64,000 nucleotides of DNA from NCBI GenBank assembly GCA_023213395.1, contig CM041465.1, positions 162,075,741 through 162,139,740 on the forward strand. Direction: 5' to 3'. The position numbers and the translations under genes are program-made. The stretch is from Cycas panzhihuaensis (lineage: Eukaryota; Cycadophyta). The number at the start of each line of letters is the position of its first letter. Position 1 is the first letter of the stretch. Below, piece after piece: positions 20,724 to 31,485 of this stretch. The notes beneath the pieces were generated by a model. It had not been told where the DNA came from and ran no database searches. It was given only the letters and a program-made list of their open reading frames with translations.

Positions 20724-22229
20724 TGATAGTAGAGCAGGATAGTGTGATCTTGTAAAGTGAGTGGGTTCTACATACGGTTGATTGATTGGAGACATTGTTA
20801 GTTTGCTAGTTGGAGAATTTGCTAGTGAAAGATTTGCTAGTTGCTCATTTTCCGGTTTGAAGAGACTGCTATTTGAAGAAAGCAAGTGATCATGATTGAT
20901 GTAAGACATAAGTGTTTACAAGAACTACAAATTTTTACTAGGTAATACTGTTCATTTATTTTGTTATTATGAAATAAATTAGGTTCTTGAAGAAAGCAGT
21001 GTGCTAGGGTTTACCCTATAAAGAAATTTGGTGGGATATGTGGTAAAATTTATTGATGAGAATTTGTTGAAGTTGAAACTGGCATGTATGGAAAAGTGAT
21101 GGCATATAAAGGATGAAATGATTTCTATGAATATGAACTTGTCGGCTCGTGAAATTGTCAAGCATTGATTTGTTGGTGAAAGTGATGGTATTATACCTGC
21201 AAATACTTGTTTAGGGTTTGTATTGAAAACTATTGTGAATTGAGAGGATTTTGTTGGTAAAATTTGAGTACCCATTGGAGACTACATAGGGTTTATGGCA
21301 AACCCTAGTTACACCCAATTAAGAAAAAGCCAATCGCCACAAAGAGACTTGCGTGAACGTTGAAATTTGTGTGAAGAATGCTTCATACCCTAATTTGTTG
21401 GAAACATTTACACATAGTAAATGAAGGGCAGGTACCATCACAAAAGGTTACATGAAGGTCCTATTCCATAGCTTGTGGAAGATTGCAACTGATGTCTGTA
21501 GAACTTGCGTGGAGATAAGATAAAAATCCTGTCTAATTGAATGAAGAGGCATCTAGCTGTGATGAAAAAAAAATCTTTGCGTGAAAGGTTTGCACGGTTT
21601 AAAGGAGATCCCTATGAAGAAGATCATCTGTTGGAAGCGTTATGTTTGGGAGGCTCGTCTATGTGAAGAGGTGTTTGCATAGAGAGAGCTATAACTTGGT
21701 GATTGACTGTCTTGTTGTGATAAGGCACACCAATTGCTCATTGAAAAATCTGGGTGGAATACGTGAGCCGTCCAACACTCGCCATGGAATAGACCGTAGG
21801 TTCTAACTGCCCGTAGAGTGAGAAAAGAGATGTTTGCACCATGCCCGTAGTGAAATAAAATGACGAGGTAGGGTGAGTAAATCTATTTTGTAGGTTTGTG
21901 GCCAGATGAAGGGTTAACTGAAGAAATTTGTTGTCCTACATAAGATAGATTTGTAGAGAAAATTTTAAGATGTGCAACTAAAATTAAGAAGTTTGAGAAT
22001 ATTGCAATAACCATAGAAGTTACTAAAAGATTTGTCTATACTTACAGTTGATCAACTGCTTGCCATGCTACTCACAAGAGAGGAAAGAAAGTAAAATTCC
22101 AATGAGAATTTAGAATAAGTATTTGCCTAGACGACATACTTAGGTACACGATTTAGGAGACTGAGTCCTCAAAATTTTTAAACTCAAAAATTTTAAGCTT
22201 CAAGTTTTGGAAATGCTTAAAATTTAGGT
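20724..22229 (+). other. Element E internal region without recognisable gene
   Basis: About 1.5 kb between the PBS-like site and the gag remnant holds no ORF that I can relate to a known protein on either strand. It is presumably leader and decayed gag. I saw no captured host exon here. Confidence 0.45.
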
Positions 22230-22620
22230 AGAGGAAGATCTCGTGGAAGAAACCCTATGAGAGAGAGAAAATAACAGAGCTCTTATAACTCAAGGAAGAG
22301 GTAGAGGAAGAAGTTTTGTGTTGACCTACTATAATTGTGGAGTTCGTGTACACTATTCAAATGAATATTATGTCAAAATGAATAATTCATTGAATATAAC
22401 AACAAAGAGGACTACAGAGAGGTCGAGGAATGAGAATATGTTCCATACTAGTTTGAATGCTTAAACAAAGAATGGTGTATGGTACATAGATTCTGGATGC
22501 TTTACTCGCATGTTTTATTATGCTGACGTATTGTCAAAAATTGAGGAAGATAATAGGAAGAGGATAGTAATCGAGGACCAACTATGATTTACTATACCTT
22601 TTGTATGGTGAAGAATCCAA
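22230..22620 (+). pseudogene. Element E gag tail and protease remnant
   Basis: An Arg/Gly-rich stretch (GRGRGRSF) leads to a decayed zinc knuckle (YYNCGVRVHYSNEYY, where CCHC residues are lost) and then to WYIDSGCFTRMF, which aligns with the copia protease motif WYIDSGASxHM. Asp, Ser and Gly are kept but the following positions are changed. Nothing resembling integrase or RT follows before the PPT. This shows that E derives from a copia element by loss of pol. Confidence 0.65.
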
Positions 22621-22800
22621 ATTTGCACACCAGAATGAAGTATGTCAAGTTCAAGGGTCATTACTTTCAAGAGTTACTACAACAAAGACATGATCACAAG
22701 ATTGAAACTAAAAATCGAGATGAAGACATTATCTTCAAAACAATTCCAAGAACGAGATGTTGAAAATTCAAAGAGTTCCTAAATGTGCATTAAGGGAAGG

Positions 22801-23134
22801 TGTTGAAGTAATTAAATATTAGAATACTATGTTGTAATGCACATTTGTGCAAGTAGGTGGTCTTTGGTTTATTGGTCAAATAATAGGTGGTTGTCATATT
22901 AGAGGTTAGTGGGTCCCACTCATCCTACATATTCCCACATGTGTTGTATAAATGAGTGAATGAGGTAGAGTAATGCATGTAGTGGTGATGGAGTCATTAT
23001 TGTGGAATCATGATGTAGACTCATATCATTATGATGTAGACATTTTGATTTTGAGTTAATGCTATTACCATAATGTTTATGTTGCTTATTTCATTGTTCA
23101 TGATATTGCATGTTTTCTATCAAATAATTTAACA
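22801..23134 (+). repeat. Element E 3' LTR with PPT
   Basis: It pairs with 20389-20723. The PPT AAGGGAAGG (22792-22800) directly precedes it. It differs from the 5' LTR by a 13-bp insertion near its start (AATATTAGAATAC region) and scattered substitutions, so E is much older than C. Confidence 0.9.
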
Positions 23135-23990
23135 AATGCTCTTCTCCTTTCTTTACATAGCTAGTTGGTTATTGCATATATAGTTCTTCCTTGAGGTATC
23201 CATTAGGAAGGCACTTTTAACATCGAGTTGAACAATGTTCCACCCAAGCTGGGCCGCCAAAGCTATAATTGTTCTTACAGTTATTAACTTGCTACAGGTG
23301 AGAAGGTTTCATCATAGTCTATACCTGCAGTTTGAGTATATCCCTTTGCTACCAGTCTGACCTTATACTTTTCAACTATTCCATCAAAATTTTCTTTAAT
23401 TTTATATACCCATTTACAGTCAACAATGGGTTTATCCTTTGGAGCACTAATTCCCACGTTTTGTTTTTTGCAATAGCATTCATTTCAACATCCATTGCTT
23501 TTCTCCTTTTAGAGTGATCATTGGCTTGTGCATAACTTTGAAGTTCAACTGAATAAATTAAATTCTGATGGTTTTGAGACCTTGTTCTTTGTTCAAACAT
23601 GTCTCCTTTTGTTTCTTCAATCATTTTGATATACCATTTAGGTACTTTCTTCGGAAGTTCTCCTCTTGTCATTTGTGAAGGACCTTGTTTAGAAACATTT
23701 TGTGCTTCAGTTGAACTTGTTTGTTCTTCATTAGAGTTATCTTGTGTGTTTCCTTTAGAACGTTCACTGTCTGACACACTTGAGTCTACTGAAGTGATCT
23801 TAGATATTTCTTCAACTAGAACAGTTGACTTTGAAAGTTTCTCCACTTGTTTGCAAATTATCTTGTCTTCTTGATTGGTTTGTTTGTCAAAGACAACCTC
23901 CCTGCTAACATAAACCTTATTTGTTTCCAGATCTATACACTTGTAAGCTTTAGACTTATTGCTATAACCAATCATAGTGCATTCTAGGCT
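23135..23990 (-). pseudogene. Element D integrase C-terminus, linker and RT start
   Basis: The minus-strand ORF 23975-23376 reads GYSNKSKAYKCIDLETNKVY and SREVVFDKQ (end of integrase), a long Ser/Thr/Glu-rich linker, KKVPKWYIKMIEETKGDMFE, then [13 protein letters not shown] where RT begins. The QLDVKSAFLNG-type segment lies in broken frames around 23240-23180, up to the E insertion. The ORF has about 199 codons, the longest in D. Confidence 0.85.
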
Positions 23991-24860
23991 TTTGCTATCT
24001 AGCTTAGTTCATTTTTTATCTGGAATATGAACATAAGCTTTGCAACCAAAAATCTTAAGATTATTTACATCTGGCTTCCTTACTGTCAAGAGTTACTTTG
24101 TCCAGAGCTTGAGTTGGACCCCTGTTAATTAAGTGTACTGCTATATTAACATCTTCTACCCAATATGTTTTTGAAACTTTTCTATCATCTGTCAATCTTT
24201 TGGCCACTTCCATTATTGTTCTATTCATTCATTTTGCTACTCCATTTGATTGAGGTGTATATGGAGTTGTTACTTGTCTTTGTATTCCATGCAACTTAAA
24301 GAAATGATAGAAATCATTTGATATGTATCCACCTCCTCTATCTGAATGAAAATTTTTGATTTTACATTAACTTTCTAGTTCAACTTGGGCCTCAAACTCT
24401 TTGAAACAATCTAGAGCTTCAAATTTGCTAAAAAGAAATTATACCCATGTTTTTTTGGAGAAATCATCAATAAATATAAGGAAGTACCTTATTCTATTTA
24501 TATATTTTGGAGTTATGGGTCCACACAAGTCTGTATGAATTAACTCTAGTTTCTTTTGAGCTCTTCACATACCTTTCTGGAATGGAACTTTATGTTGTTT
24601 TCCCATCATGCAACTTTTACAAACAAAGAAATTAAATGTTATATTTGGAAGTCCATTTGCCATATTAGAATTTTTTAATAATTCTAATCTTTTGTTTGAT
24701 ATGTGTCCATACTTAGAATGCTGGATTTCATTAGTAGAAGTGCAAGCAACAAAAGATTTTATATTAGGAGTTAACAAAATGGGAGTAGAAATTAACTTAT
24801 AGAGATTCTTAGTTTCTCTCCCTTTTGTAATTACACTACCATTTTTTTTCATGTCACATA
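23991..24860 (-). pseudogene. Element D integrase zinc region and core
   Basis: The minus-strand piece 24852-24565 is the gag-pre-integrase region (QHSKYGHISNKRLELLKNSN; CKSCMMGKQHKVPFQKG). The core follows in one frame with scattered TAA stops. LIHTDLCGPI and FHSDRGGGYIS keep both Asp residues. The Glu site is lost: the expected VAERMNR reads VAK-stop-MNR (about 24236-24225), a Glu-to-Lys change by CAG to CAA plus a stop. Confidence 0.82.
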
Positions 24861-26168
24861 CAAAACATCTTCCATCTTCATCAAAGATGACTCGAAGTCT
24901 CTTATTTCTTAGTTAGGATACAAACAACAGATTTTTCTTTAGACCTGGGACATGGAGAACCTCACCAGTCTTTTTGACTTCATTATCAATCTTGACAACT
25001 ATTGTCCCTTTATCTTGGATATGAAGAGGGAAGTTATTATTGAGTTCAATAGACCTGTTAAGAAAAATAAGGTTTCAAGGATTCAAACCATTCTTCTCGC
25101 CCAATCATATGATTTGATGCCCCTGAGTCTATGTACCGATCATTATTGGAGCTTAGGCTCATGGCCAGGGTTGCAACAAATGCAATTTCTTCATCTTCCT
25201 CTCCATATTATTCATTGTTGTAGTTTCCTTTGACTTTTGTCTGTCTCTGAATGTTGGTATGCCTCTGAGAACAACGATTAGGAAAATGTCCTGATTGACC
25301 ACAATGATAGCAATTTGGTGCCCCACAATCATTGGAAAAGTGACCATATGTTCCATAGTTGAAGCAAACTCTAGATTCTCTTGGAGGAAATGACCTAGAT
25401 CTTTCTCGTCCTTCTTGAGTCCATCTGGCCCTATTATGCTTGTCAATCCAACCTCGACCTTCCATTGATGCCATACTAAAGGATCTGCTATTTCTTTTTG
25501 ATGAATATTGAGGAAAACCTCGACTTCCTATGCTTAGCGTTGAGAGAAATGCCTCCTTTATTTCTATCTCCTCCTCATACCACCTATTCCTTTATTCCCA
25601 CTACAACATGTGTCTTGTCAAGGTCTCAAATGACATGTTAACAGTATGGCCACCTATTGTAAGTGTATTGATCATATTGTTAAAAGATTTGGGTAATTTA
25701 TTTATTGTAAGACGAATTAATTCTGTGTCTAAAATGGTTTCTCCTGTCAAGACAAGGTTGTTCTTGAGGGCAGTAATTTTTGTCACGAATTCTAAAACTA
25801 TCTGTTCTTCTTTCAAATGAAGTTTATATAACTCTTCTCTTAAAGATATTATGTAGGCTTTATTTTTTTGACTAAAGAGAGACGTTAAAATTTTCCAAAC
25901 ATTTGTTGATGTGGTGGCTCTAACAACATGGGTTAACAAAGAATCCCCAGTAGAAAGCATAATGGTTGCATGTGCCAAATTATCCCTTTCTTCCTAGCTA
26001 ATTTGATCTACAATATTAGAGGTTTTTTTTTTTTTTTTTTTTTCCGTTATGACCTATCTTTCAAGCATTTTTTGCTCTCAAAAGTCCTTGCATTTTCAAA
26101 TTCCAAGTACCAAAATTTTGGCCAGTAAGTTTACAACATCTCCCAAAGAAACAAAATGATGAAGCCAT
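24861..26168 (-). pseudogene. Element D gag and protease
   Basis: Gag starts with the ATG at 26168-26166 (MASSFCFFGRCC, then LTGQNFGTWNLKMQGLLRAK). A 21-nt A tract (26023-26043 on the plus strand as T) interrupts the coding sequence. The UBN2 core follows (WKILTSLFSQKNKAYIISLR; 25978-25601). Zinc knuckles are at 25400-25270: CFNYGTYGHFSNDC, with one Cys replaced by Tyr, and CYHCGQSGHFPNRC, intact. The protease keeps YIDSGASNHMIGREEW (about 25095-25140). The protein lacks frame continuity at about 25590, 25480 and 25160. Confidence 0.85.
26023..26043 (-). repeat. Poly(A) run inside element D gag
   Basis: Twenty-one consecutive T on the plus strand are A on the coding strand, just after RAKNA and before the NIVDQI segment, where the family has Lys-rich codons. 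Gag homology lies on both sides, so this is an expanded homopolymer and not a retroposed tail. Confidence 0.8.
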
Positions 26169-26861
26169 ATCAAGGAGAGAAAAATAATGAAATTATGTTG
26201 AATGAGACATATGAAGAAAATCTGATAGAAAGTTGTATGATTGTATGAAAAGGTACAAAAATTAGGGTTGTTTGGAATTACAAAAAAATGGTGTCAAATG
26301 AAAGCTTATGATGTTACTTCTTAGATCTATAAAGACTTTTAGGATTGGACTTGTGATACTCTTAGAAAATGGCCCAAAAAGAGTACGACCGCCTAAGGTT
26401 TTCAGGAGAAAAATGTTTGTATCTTTGCAAATCTTCAATGAAATGTATTAGACTTGGTCTTGAAAGAACTATATTCTTCAGACAAAGGATTCGTGATAGA
26501 TGTTACCTAGAATGATTGCTTCTTTTGAGAGAAATTTGCGATTGAAGTTTCAAACTTGCATTTTTGGAAAACAATGAAAAACTTGCCTTTGGAGACAGAT
26601 TTCTTAATCGACCCTTTAGAGAAGTATGTTCACCTCTTGAAAATGAGCCTTTTGGCCAAATTTTGTTCGAAATGGAGTACTATGAAAAATGGCATCTGTA
26701 TACTTTGTGTAATTTAATACAGTAGTCCATACGATGCAATAAATGTTCTTTCCAAGTGGTTGATGAGATCTTTAGACAATTTCCTTCAAATGATGAATGA
26801 GACCTTCAGATAACCCTAAATATTGACTGAGATTGATTCAGAATGACCTGCTTTGACACCA
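26169..26861 (-). other. Element D leader and primer-binding site
   Basis: The minus-strand PBS TGGTGTCAAAGCAGG (26847-26861) abuts the LTR, whose plus-strand start is TGCAAAAAC at 26862. It is a two-mismatch form of the initiator-Met PBS. The ~680 bp between it and the gag ATG are leader; no gene is seen. Confidence 0.75.
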
Positions 26862-26907
26862 TGCAAAAACATACATTTGATATAAAATAACTTCAATTCA
26901 TTAAAGA

Positions 26908-27308
26908 TGTTAGATTTTAACATGGAAGGCATTCAACTCCAATCATAATCAACAAGATTAATAGACAAAGCATAACTTGTATTAACTCAACATAAGTAGA
27001 TTACAACAGACACTAATGCCCCATAGACTCAACATGATTCCCAATGATGACTTGATTTTCATATACTACCTCAACCACCTCGATATACAACACAGGTGGG
27101 AGAACATACAAGAGATGGGACACATGTGGGACAATTACCTTTAACTTAACCAATGACACTTTACCAATTGATTAACTAATAACCTTCCAACTTTCCACAT
27201 AATACTATTATAAGGTAGCTCCCTAGACCTTAATACTTAGGACTATGACTATTGACTCTAAGACAAACTTTACTTAGACACATATACATTAAACATTATA
27301 TTCTAACA
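26908..27308 (-). repeat. Element F 3' LTR
   Basis: Its plus-strand ends are TGTTAGATTTTAACATGG and ATTATATTCTAACA. It is 401 bp and pairs with 30918-31314. The AAAGA duplication lies at its left. Confidence 0.92.
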
Positions 27309-27382
27309 CCTCCCCTTAATGTTTAATGTTGAGACTACAAAACTAAGGACAACATGATAGCTAGTGCAAAGGACTAATAAGA

Positions 27383-28114
27383 CTAAGACAAACTAGACAT
27401 AAAACTTGACTTGAAGAGTTGTTTGAATTTCCAATCCCTGAGTCTTGAAACTTTTTTGAAGATAATGTCATAAGCTTTGTCTTCAACCGAAATGCTGCAA
27501 AATCTGTATGTTGTGTCTGTTATGTCGCCTTCTGTTTCTTGTTTGATGATTCTTCCTGTGTATTCCAAGTGTAGGTGTGGTTTTCCTGGATCAAATATGA
27601 TTACATGTGATTTCAACTCCATGAAGAGAGTAGACTCCTTCTTGTTTGTCTCCAAGTCTGCCAGGACGATTAACTTCTCAAGCCAATGATCACTTCCTTG
27701 AGAGGAAAGGAGCAACAATGATCCCTTTCCTAACTTCACCTGTTCAGGTACATGTCTAGAACTAACAAGATGCCCTGTTCTCTCCATATTTTCCAAAAAA
27801 TTCATTGTACCAAATATGATGCGGCTTTCTATAACGACTACATATATATATATTTCCCGATTATGGCTACACAAAGATGAAACATCACTTTGACATGATT
27901 GAATCTCATGGTTAAGTAGCCTACCCAAAATACACAGTGATCTTGATGAACAAGATTTTGATCGAATGAAATTCCAATTATGTTCTTTCTCTCTTTGAAT
28001 GAATCTTCTAATGTCATTGTAGGGTATACCAACATTATTTGGATTCTTTCGAAAATAAGAGCTGAAAATGTTACTGAATTGAATGTGATCATAGAGAGTC
28101 TCATGTATGTGCAA
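27383..28114 (-). CDS. Unrecognised 243-codon ORF in element F
   Basis: This ORF is open from MHIHETLYDHIQFSN to FKSSFMSSLS and ends 66 bp before the PPT, in the position of the last gene of the element. It has a basic C-terminus (KKVSRLRDWKFKQLFK), two Leu/Ile-rich stretches (KGSLLLLSSQGSDHWLEKL) and no signal peptide or membrane segment that I can see. I recognise no retrotransposon domain and cannot assign a host family. In an element with ~6% LTR divergence an unbroken 243 codons is noteworthy, since the other coding pieces nearby are broken. An overlapping ORF in another frame (28266-27838) makes the true frame upstream of about 27840 uncertain. Confidence 0.4.
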   Translation of the reverse strand: MHIHETLYDHIQFSNIFSSYFRKNPNNVGIPYNDIRRFIQREKEHNWNFIRSKSCSSRSLCILGRLLNHEIQSCQSDVSSLCSHNREIYIYVVVIESRIIFGTMNFLENMERTGHLVSSRHVPEQVKLGKGSLLLLSSQGSDHWLEKLIVLADLETNKKESTLFMELKSHVIIFDPGKPHLHLEYTGRIIKQETEGDITDTTYRFCSISVEDKAYDIIFKKVSRLRDWKFKQLFKSSFMSSLS

Positions 28115-28281
28115 ATAATTGTATGTCTTGACATCATTTGAACCCTAGCAGTGCATCTATCACCATACATCAAGATAATGTTGCCCATATTTTCTACCAA
28201 GATACCTGTGTCTCCATGGTTTACCACCTGTAAAAGTTGATCACTTTCAGTTCTTTCAACTTCCATTCCAAATGCAAAGTT

Positions 28282-28790
28282 TCATGTTATCTTGATGAGG
28301 CTCAAAGTATTTGGTGAAATCATGTCTTTGGATTCCAAATAATGTTCATCCGTCTTATTTTCAGAAATGGGTTCATGTAATTCTTTATCTCCTTTATGAG
28401 TGACAATTGAATCTATATGAGAATTGGTCTTACCAGAATCAACTTGTTTTTCCTTTTTCGCTTTGCTCTTCAAATTCTTTTTCTGGTTCTTTATCTTCCT
28501 GATAGCCTTCTGTATCTCTTCAAGACCCTTTTCATACATTTCCCTCAATAAGTTCCACGCCTCTTTAGCTGAGTCAATGTTCTGAAGTGTATGGATAAGA
28601 AAATGGTATGAAGGAGGGAGGTTATCTTTGTCGAAAGTTGCAAGCATCACATCAGTAGCTACTCAGTTCTTTCTTCTAAAATTTTCCTCCCCTTCTTCAT
28701 TAATATTTGGAGTGTCATCATGAACAGTTCTCCATAACCCTTTAATCCTAAAGACACATTCTATTTTAATTTTCCAAATTTAAATATTAA
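28282..28790 (-). pseudogene. Element F gag domain (UBN2-like)
   Basis: The minus strand reads KGLWRTVHDDT, then after one stop DVMLATFDKDNLPPS and IDSAKEAWNLLREMYEKG, the typical copia gag core. A Lys-rich stretch follows (KNQKKNLKSKAKKEK). One stop (about 28665) lies inside the domain. No zinc knuckle is evident downstream. Retention of gag with loss of all enzymes is common in non-autonomous LTR elements. Confidence 0.7.
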
Positions 28791-28799
28791 CTCCAACAT

Positions 28800-29612
28800 A
28801 TTTAGGCAGGACTATGTTGGTATCTATTACCCAAACCCATTTTTCTTTGCTACAAAGGTAATGAAATCACTTAACTCCATGATGCATAAATGTATTAATT
28901 CATATCTCCCTTTCTGACTTGAAATAAGTTTGTTAAATAGTAGAAAAATACCTCAAATCATGTGCTAGAAAGTTCACCTCTAAGATACGAGTCCAATGCC
29001 TCTGACCGCTTTGAAAAAGGATACCTAAATGAGGAAATATAAGACAAAATGTCTAAACACCCCTTCAAGAGGTTACTTCAAATAAATAGGCTCCTTTGAC
29101 ATGATGGCTGCTAGTCATAATACAACTTTATATGACCGTGATCTTATTACCACAACGGCTAGGGAACCCCAATCAATATTTCAAACTAACTTAGTTTAAA
29201 TTAAACCTTTCAAAAAAAAAAAAAAGCGCCTTCACGTCTGTGGATCAAAATATCTCATTCTCAAACCCTAAACTTGAATGTGTCATGTGTATGTGGCAGT
29301 GGGACTTCCCGCATTCTCCTCGGCTTGGTTCCATAGATTTGTAGAAAAAATCAAATTGATCCCTGCATTTCCTTCCAATCTTTCTTTTCTCCACTCCAAA
29401 TAGTAGATCGTTCAACATCAATGTAGATGGCGTATTATCTAACAAATTAGATCCTCCGTATAAACCCTACAATCTGAGCCCAACTCCCCATAAACATTTA
29501 GACAAACCCAAGAATGCCTCATAGGGTTCCGTGAACGAAAATTTTCACCTTTCGGTCCTGATAGATTCGACAAGAAATGGACGGGCTAGAGCGCCCCTAC
29601 TGCTAGCACCAC
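28800..29612 (-). other. Element F interior, not recognised
   Basis: No coding domain is recognised. A 66-codon minus-strand ORF (29245-29445) and a short A run (29211-29224) are present. The part adjoining the MIPS fragment (29450-29612) could be captured flanking or 5' UTR sequence of the same gene, but nothing in it shows this directly. Confidence 0.35.
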
Positions 29613-29880
29613 AACAACGTGAAGTTCTGGAGGATAGTATAGAGTCAATGTATAACTATGAGATGACAGAGCTCAGGAGAACAGAAATGGCAAGTACGAG
29701 TGGGTCGTGAAGTCGAGGACTATGAAATACCAGTTCAAAATTGACCGTCAGGTCCCAAAATTAGGGGTAATGCTTGTAAGATGGGGTGGAAACAATGGTT
29801 CCACTAAGACTGCTATAGTCATCGTAAATTGGGAAGGAATCTCGTGGGTGACTAAAGAGAAAGTACAATGGGCGAATTAT
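29613..29880 (+). pseudogene. Fragment of a myo-inositol-1-phosphate synthase gene
   Basis: Plus-strand sequence encodes the N-terminal part of plant inositol-3-phosphate synthase (MIPS/INO1), the NAD-dependent enzyme converting glucose 6-phosphate to inositol phosphate. Readable pieces are [13 protein letters not shown], then after a frameshift (near 29670) [20 protein letters not shown] and [19 protein letters not shown], then [16 protein letters not shown]. The GWGGNNGS dinucleotide-binding loop reads RWGGNNGS. Homology stops sharply after QWANY at 29880, possibly an exon edge or a capture breakpoint; the ORF runs on to 29985 with unrelated residues. It is antisense to element F. A truncated, frameshifted, non-functional copy. 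Confidence 0.88.
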
Positions 29881-30901
29881 CTACAACACTGCTCTTTGAA
29901 ATTTCCTTTGACCGAAAAGTTTGCGAAGCAGACAAATTCATCCCATCGTTGTTTCAAGGTGATTGTAGCTCACAATGGAGGTTGACTTGATACTGACAAC
30001 CATAGTCATTTTGTACACATGGTCTCTTGCAAACTAGGTGTCACTACTATCTTGCATACTACAGGTGCTTCTCCCAACTCTAGATTACTGTAGATGTGTC
30101 TTCAAGCATGATTGGAGACGAGTTGCTTTCTCAGGTCTACTCTGTGTGGCTAGTTAGGACGATCGACTTCCATGCATGGCTTTCTTTTTATCTATGAGTA
30201 GGGCATGATCCACTACCAAGGTTTCAATCTTCGAACTTGTCTTAAACATGTCTATGCCTTCACTTCCAGTCGCGATTCTTTCTTCTCCCGATAGGGACTT
30301 CCTTTTGAAACATCGAATTCGTCTTCAACGAAACCACACAAATTTTTTTGGAATGCTCCTCAAGAGGGCATACACAACATATCTTATGGCACTCTTCCTT
30401 CACAATCTTTTTCTTGGGCCACAGCTCTCTAAAGACTTGGATAATCTGGCTTCACTACGATTTCTGTCAATGGTTGGCTAGGGTTTCAGTCTACAAGCCT
30501 CCTTTATTCCCTACAAATCGCTATTCCATTGCAAACAGGGCAGATTTGGTAGTTGACTTCCTATCTAGATTATAGATCCTTATATTGAACTATAAGAGAT
30601 TCTTTCTTCATTCAACAAACCCTAACGGGTACCAAATCTTCACAAGATTCAATGACTAACACATGTCACCCTTGATTTCAATTTTATCAATCAAAAACTT
30701 CATAAAACAAAGGAACATAGTTACCCAGAAAAAATTATTGTTTTGTATCAACACATGGGACACTTTGAATCAACAATGGCCTTGAAACTTCCCTTCTAAT
30801 TCGATCTCCAATCTGGTAACGACTTGACGGAGCTACCTCCTTGCTTGAACACTTTGTCCTTCACTGGACTTCTCCTCTCTCAATCTTCTTCTAGTAGGAT
30901 G
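29881..30901 (-). other. Element F leader side, not recognised
   Basis: Between the MIPS fragment and the PBS lies about 1 kb with overlapping plus-strand ORFs (30248-30481, 30348-30575) that resemble no family I know. It may be leader or further captured DNA. Confidence 0.3.
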
Positions 30902-30917
30902 GCCTGCTTTGATACCA

Positions 30918-31314
30918 TGTTAGATTTTAACATGGAAGGCATTCAACTCCAATCATAGTCAACAAGATCAATAGACAAAGCATAACTTATATTAACTCAA
31001 CATAAGCAGATTACATCAGACACTAATACACCATAGACTCAACATGAGTCCCAATGACTTGATTTTCATATACTACCTCAACCACCTTTATATACAAGAT
31101 AGGTGGGAGAACATACAAGAGATGGGACACGTGGCACAATTACCTTCAACTTAACCAATGACATTTTACCAACTAATTAACTAATAACTTTCTAACTTTC
31201 CACATAATATTATTATAAGGTATGCTCCTTAGACCTTAATACTTAGGACTATGACTATTGACTCTAAGACATACTTTACTTAGACACATATACAATAAAC
31301 ATTATATTCTAACA
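30918..31314 (-). repeat. Element F 5' LTR
   Basis: It is the 397-bp partner of 26908-27308, with the minus-strand PBS next to its left end and AAAGA at its right. Differences include a 3-bp deletion (CCCAATGATGACTTG versus CCCAATGACTTG). Confidence 0.92.
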
Positions 31315-31485
31315 AAAGAGAGAGTAGAACTCTCGTATAAATACATCATGTGCACCATGTACTATTATTAGAGCCTATGCATGTAAGCCACATGGCAAAA
31401 TTACATTAAAGAGGGCTTTGACATATAACCCTCATGTTGACCTAGGAAAGGAACCTAAAGTAGATAAAACATTATTATTTCAACA

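Larger units (their letters stand above)
20389..23134 (+). mobile_element. Non-autonomous LTR retrotransposon E, inserted in D
   Basis: Two LTRs (20389-20723 and 22801-23134) enclose about 2.1 kb without integrase, RT or RNase H. The insertion splits the RT of D between two adjacent codons. The left target copy is AGATG (20384-20388). The right flank begins AATG, consistent with the same 5-bp duplication after loss of one base. The inside has a weak PBS, a PPT, and near its 3' end only a decayed gag tail and protease start. E would depend on proteins from another copia element. Confidence 0.85.
26908..31314 (-). mobile_element. Non-autonomous LTR retrotransposon F with captured gene fragment
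   Basis: LTRs at 26908-27308 (3' in minus sense) and 30918-31314 (5') flank a 3.6-kb interior. The target duplication AAAGA is perfect (26903-26907 and 31315-31319). The minus-strand PBS TGGTATCAAAGCAGGC is at 30902-30917 and the PPT AAGGGGAGG at 27309-27317. The interior has a copia-type gag domain, an unrecognised 243-codon ORF, and plus-strand MIPS-like coding sequence, but no protease, integrase, RT or RNase H. LTRs differ at roughly 20-25 sites (about 6%) plus small indels, so the insertion is older than C. Confidence 0.9.
26862..31485 (-). mobile_element. Element D 5' LTR, split by element F
   Basis: The LTR pieces are 26862-26907 and 31315-31485. The second ends ATTATTTCAACA and matches the 3' LTR remnant at 19194-19259. 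Between them lies F with its AAAGA duplication. Joined, the D LTR would be about 210 bp, close in size to the LTRs of related elements B and G. Confidence 0.8.

Noticed and set aside
26023-26861. A retroposed poly(A)-tailed insert in element D.
   Set aside because: Copia gag coding sequence continues on both sides of the A run (NFGTWNLKMQGLLRAK before, NIVDQI after), so it is a homopolymer within gag.
30248-30575. Plus-strand ORFs in F as further captured gene exons.
   Set aside because: No recognisable family and no conserved motif; recorded as unassigned leader-side sequence.
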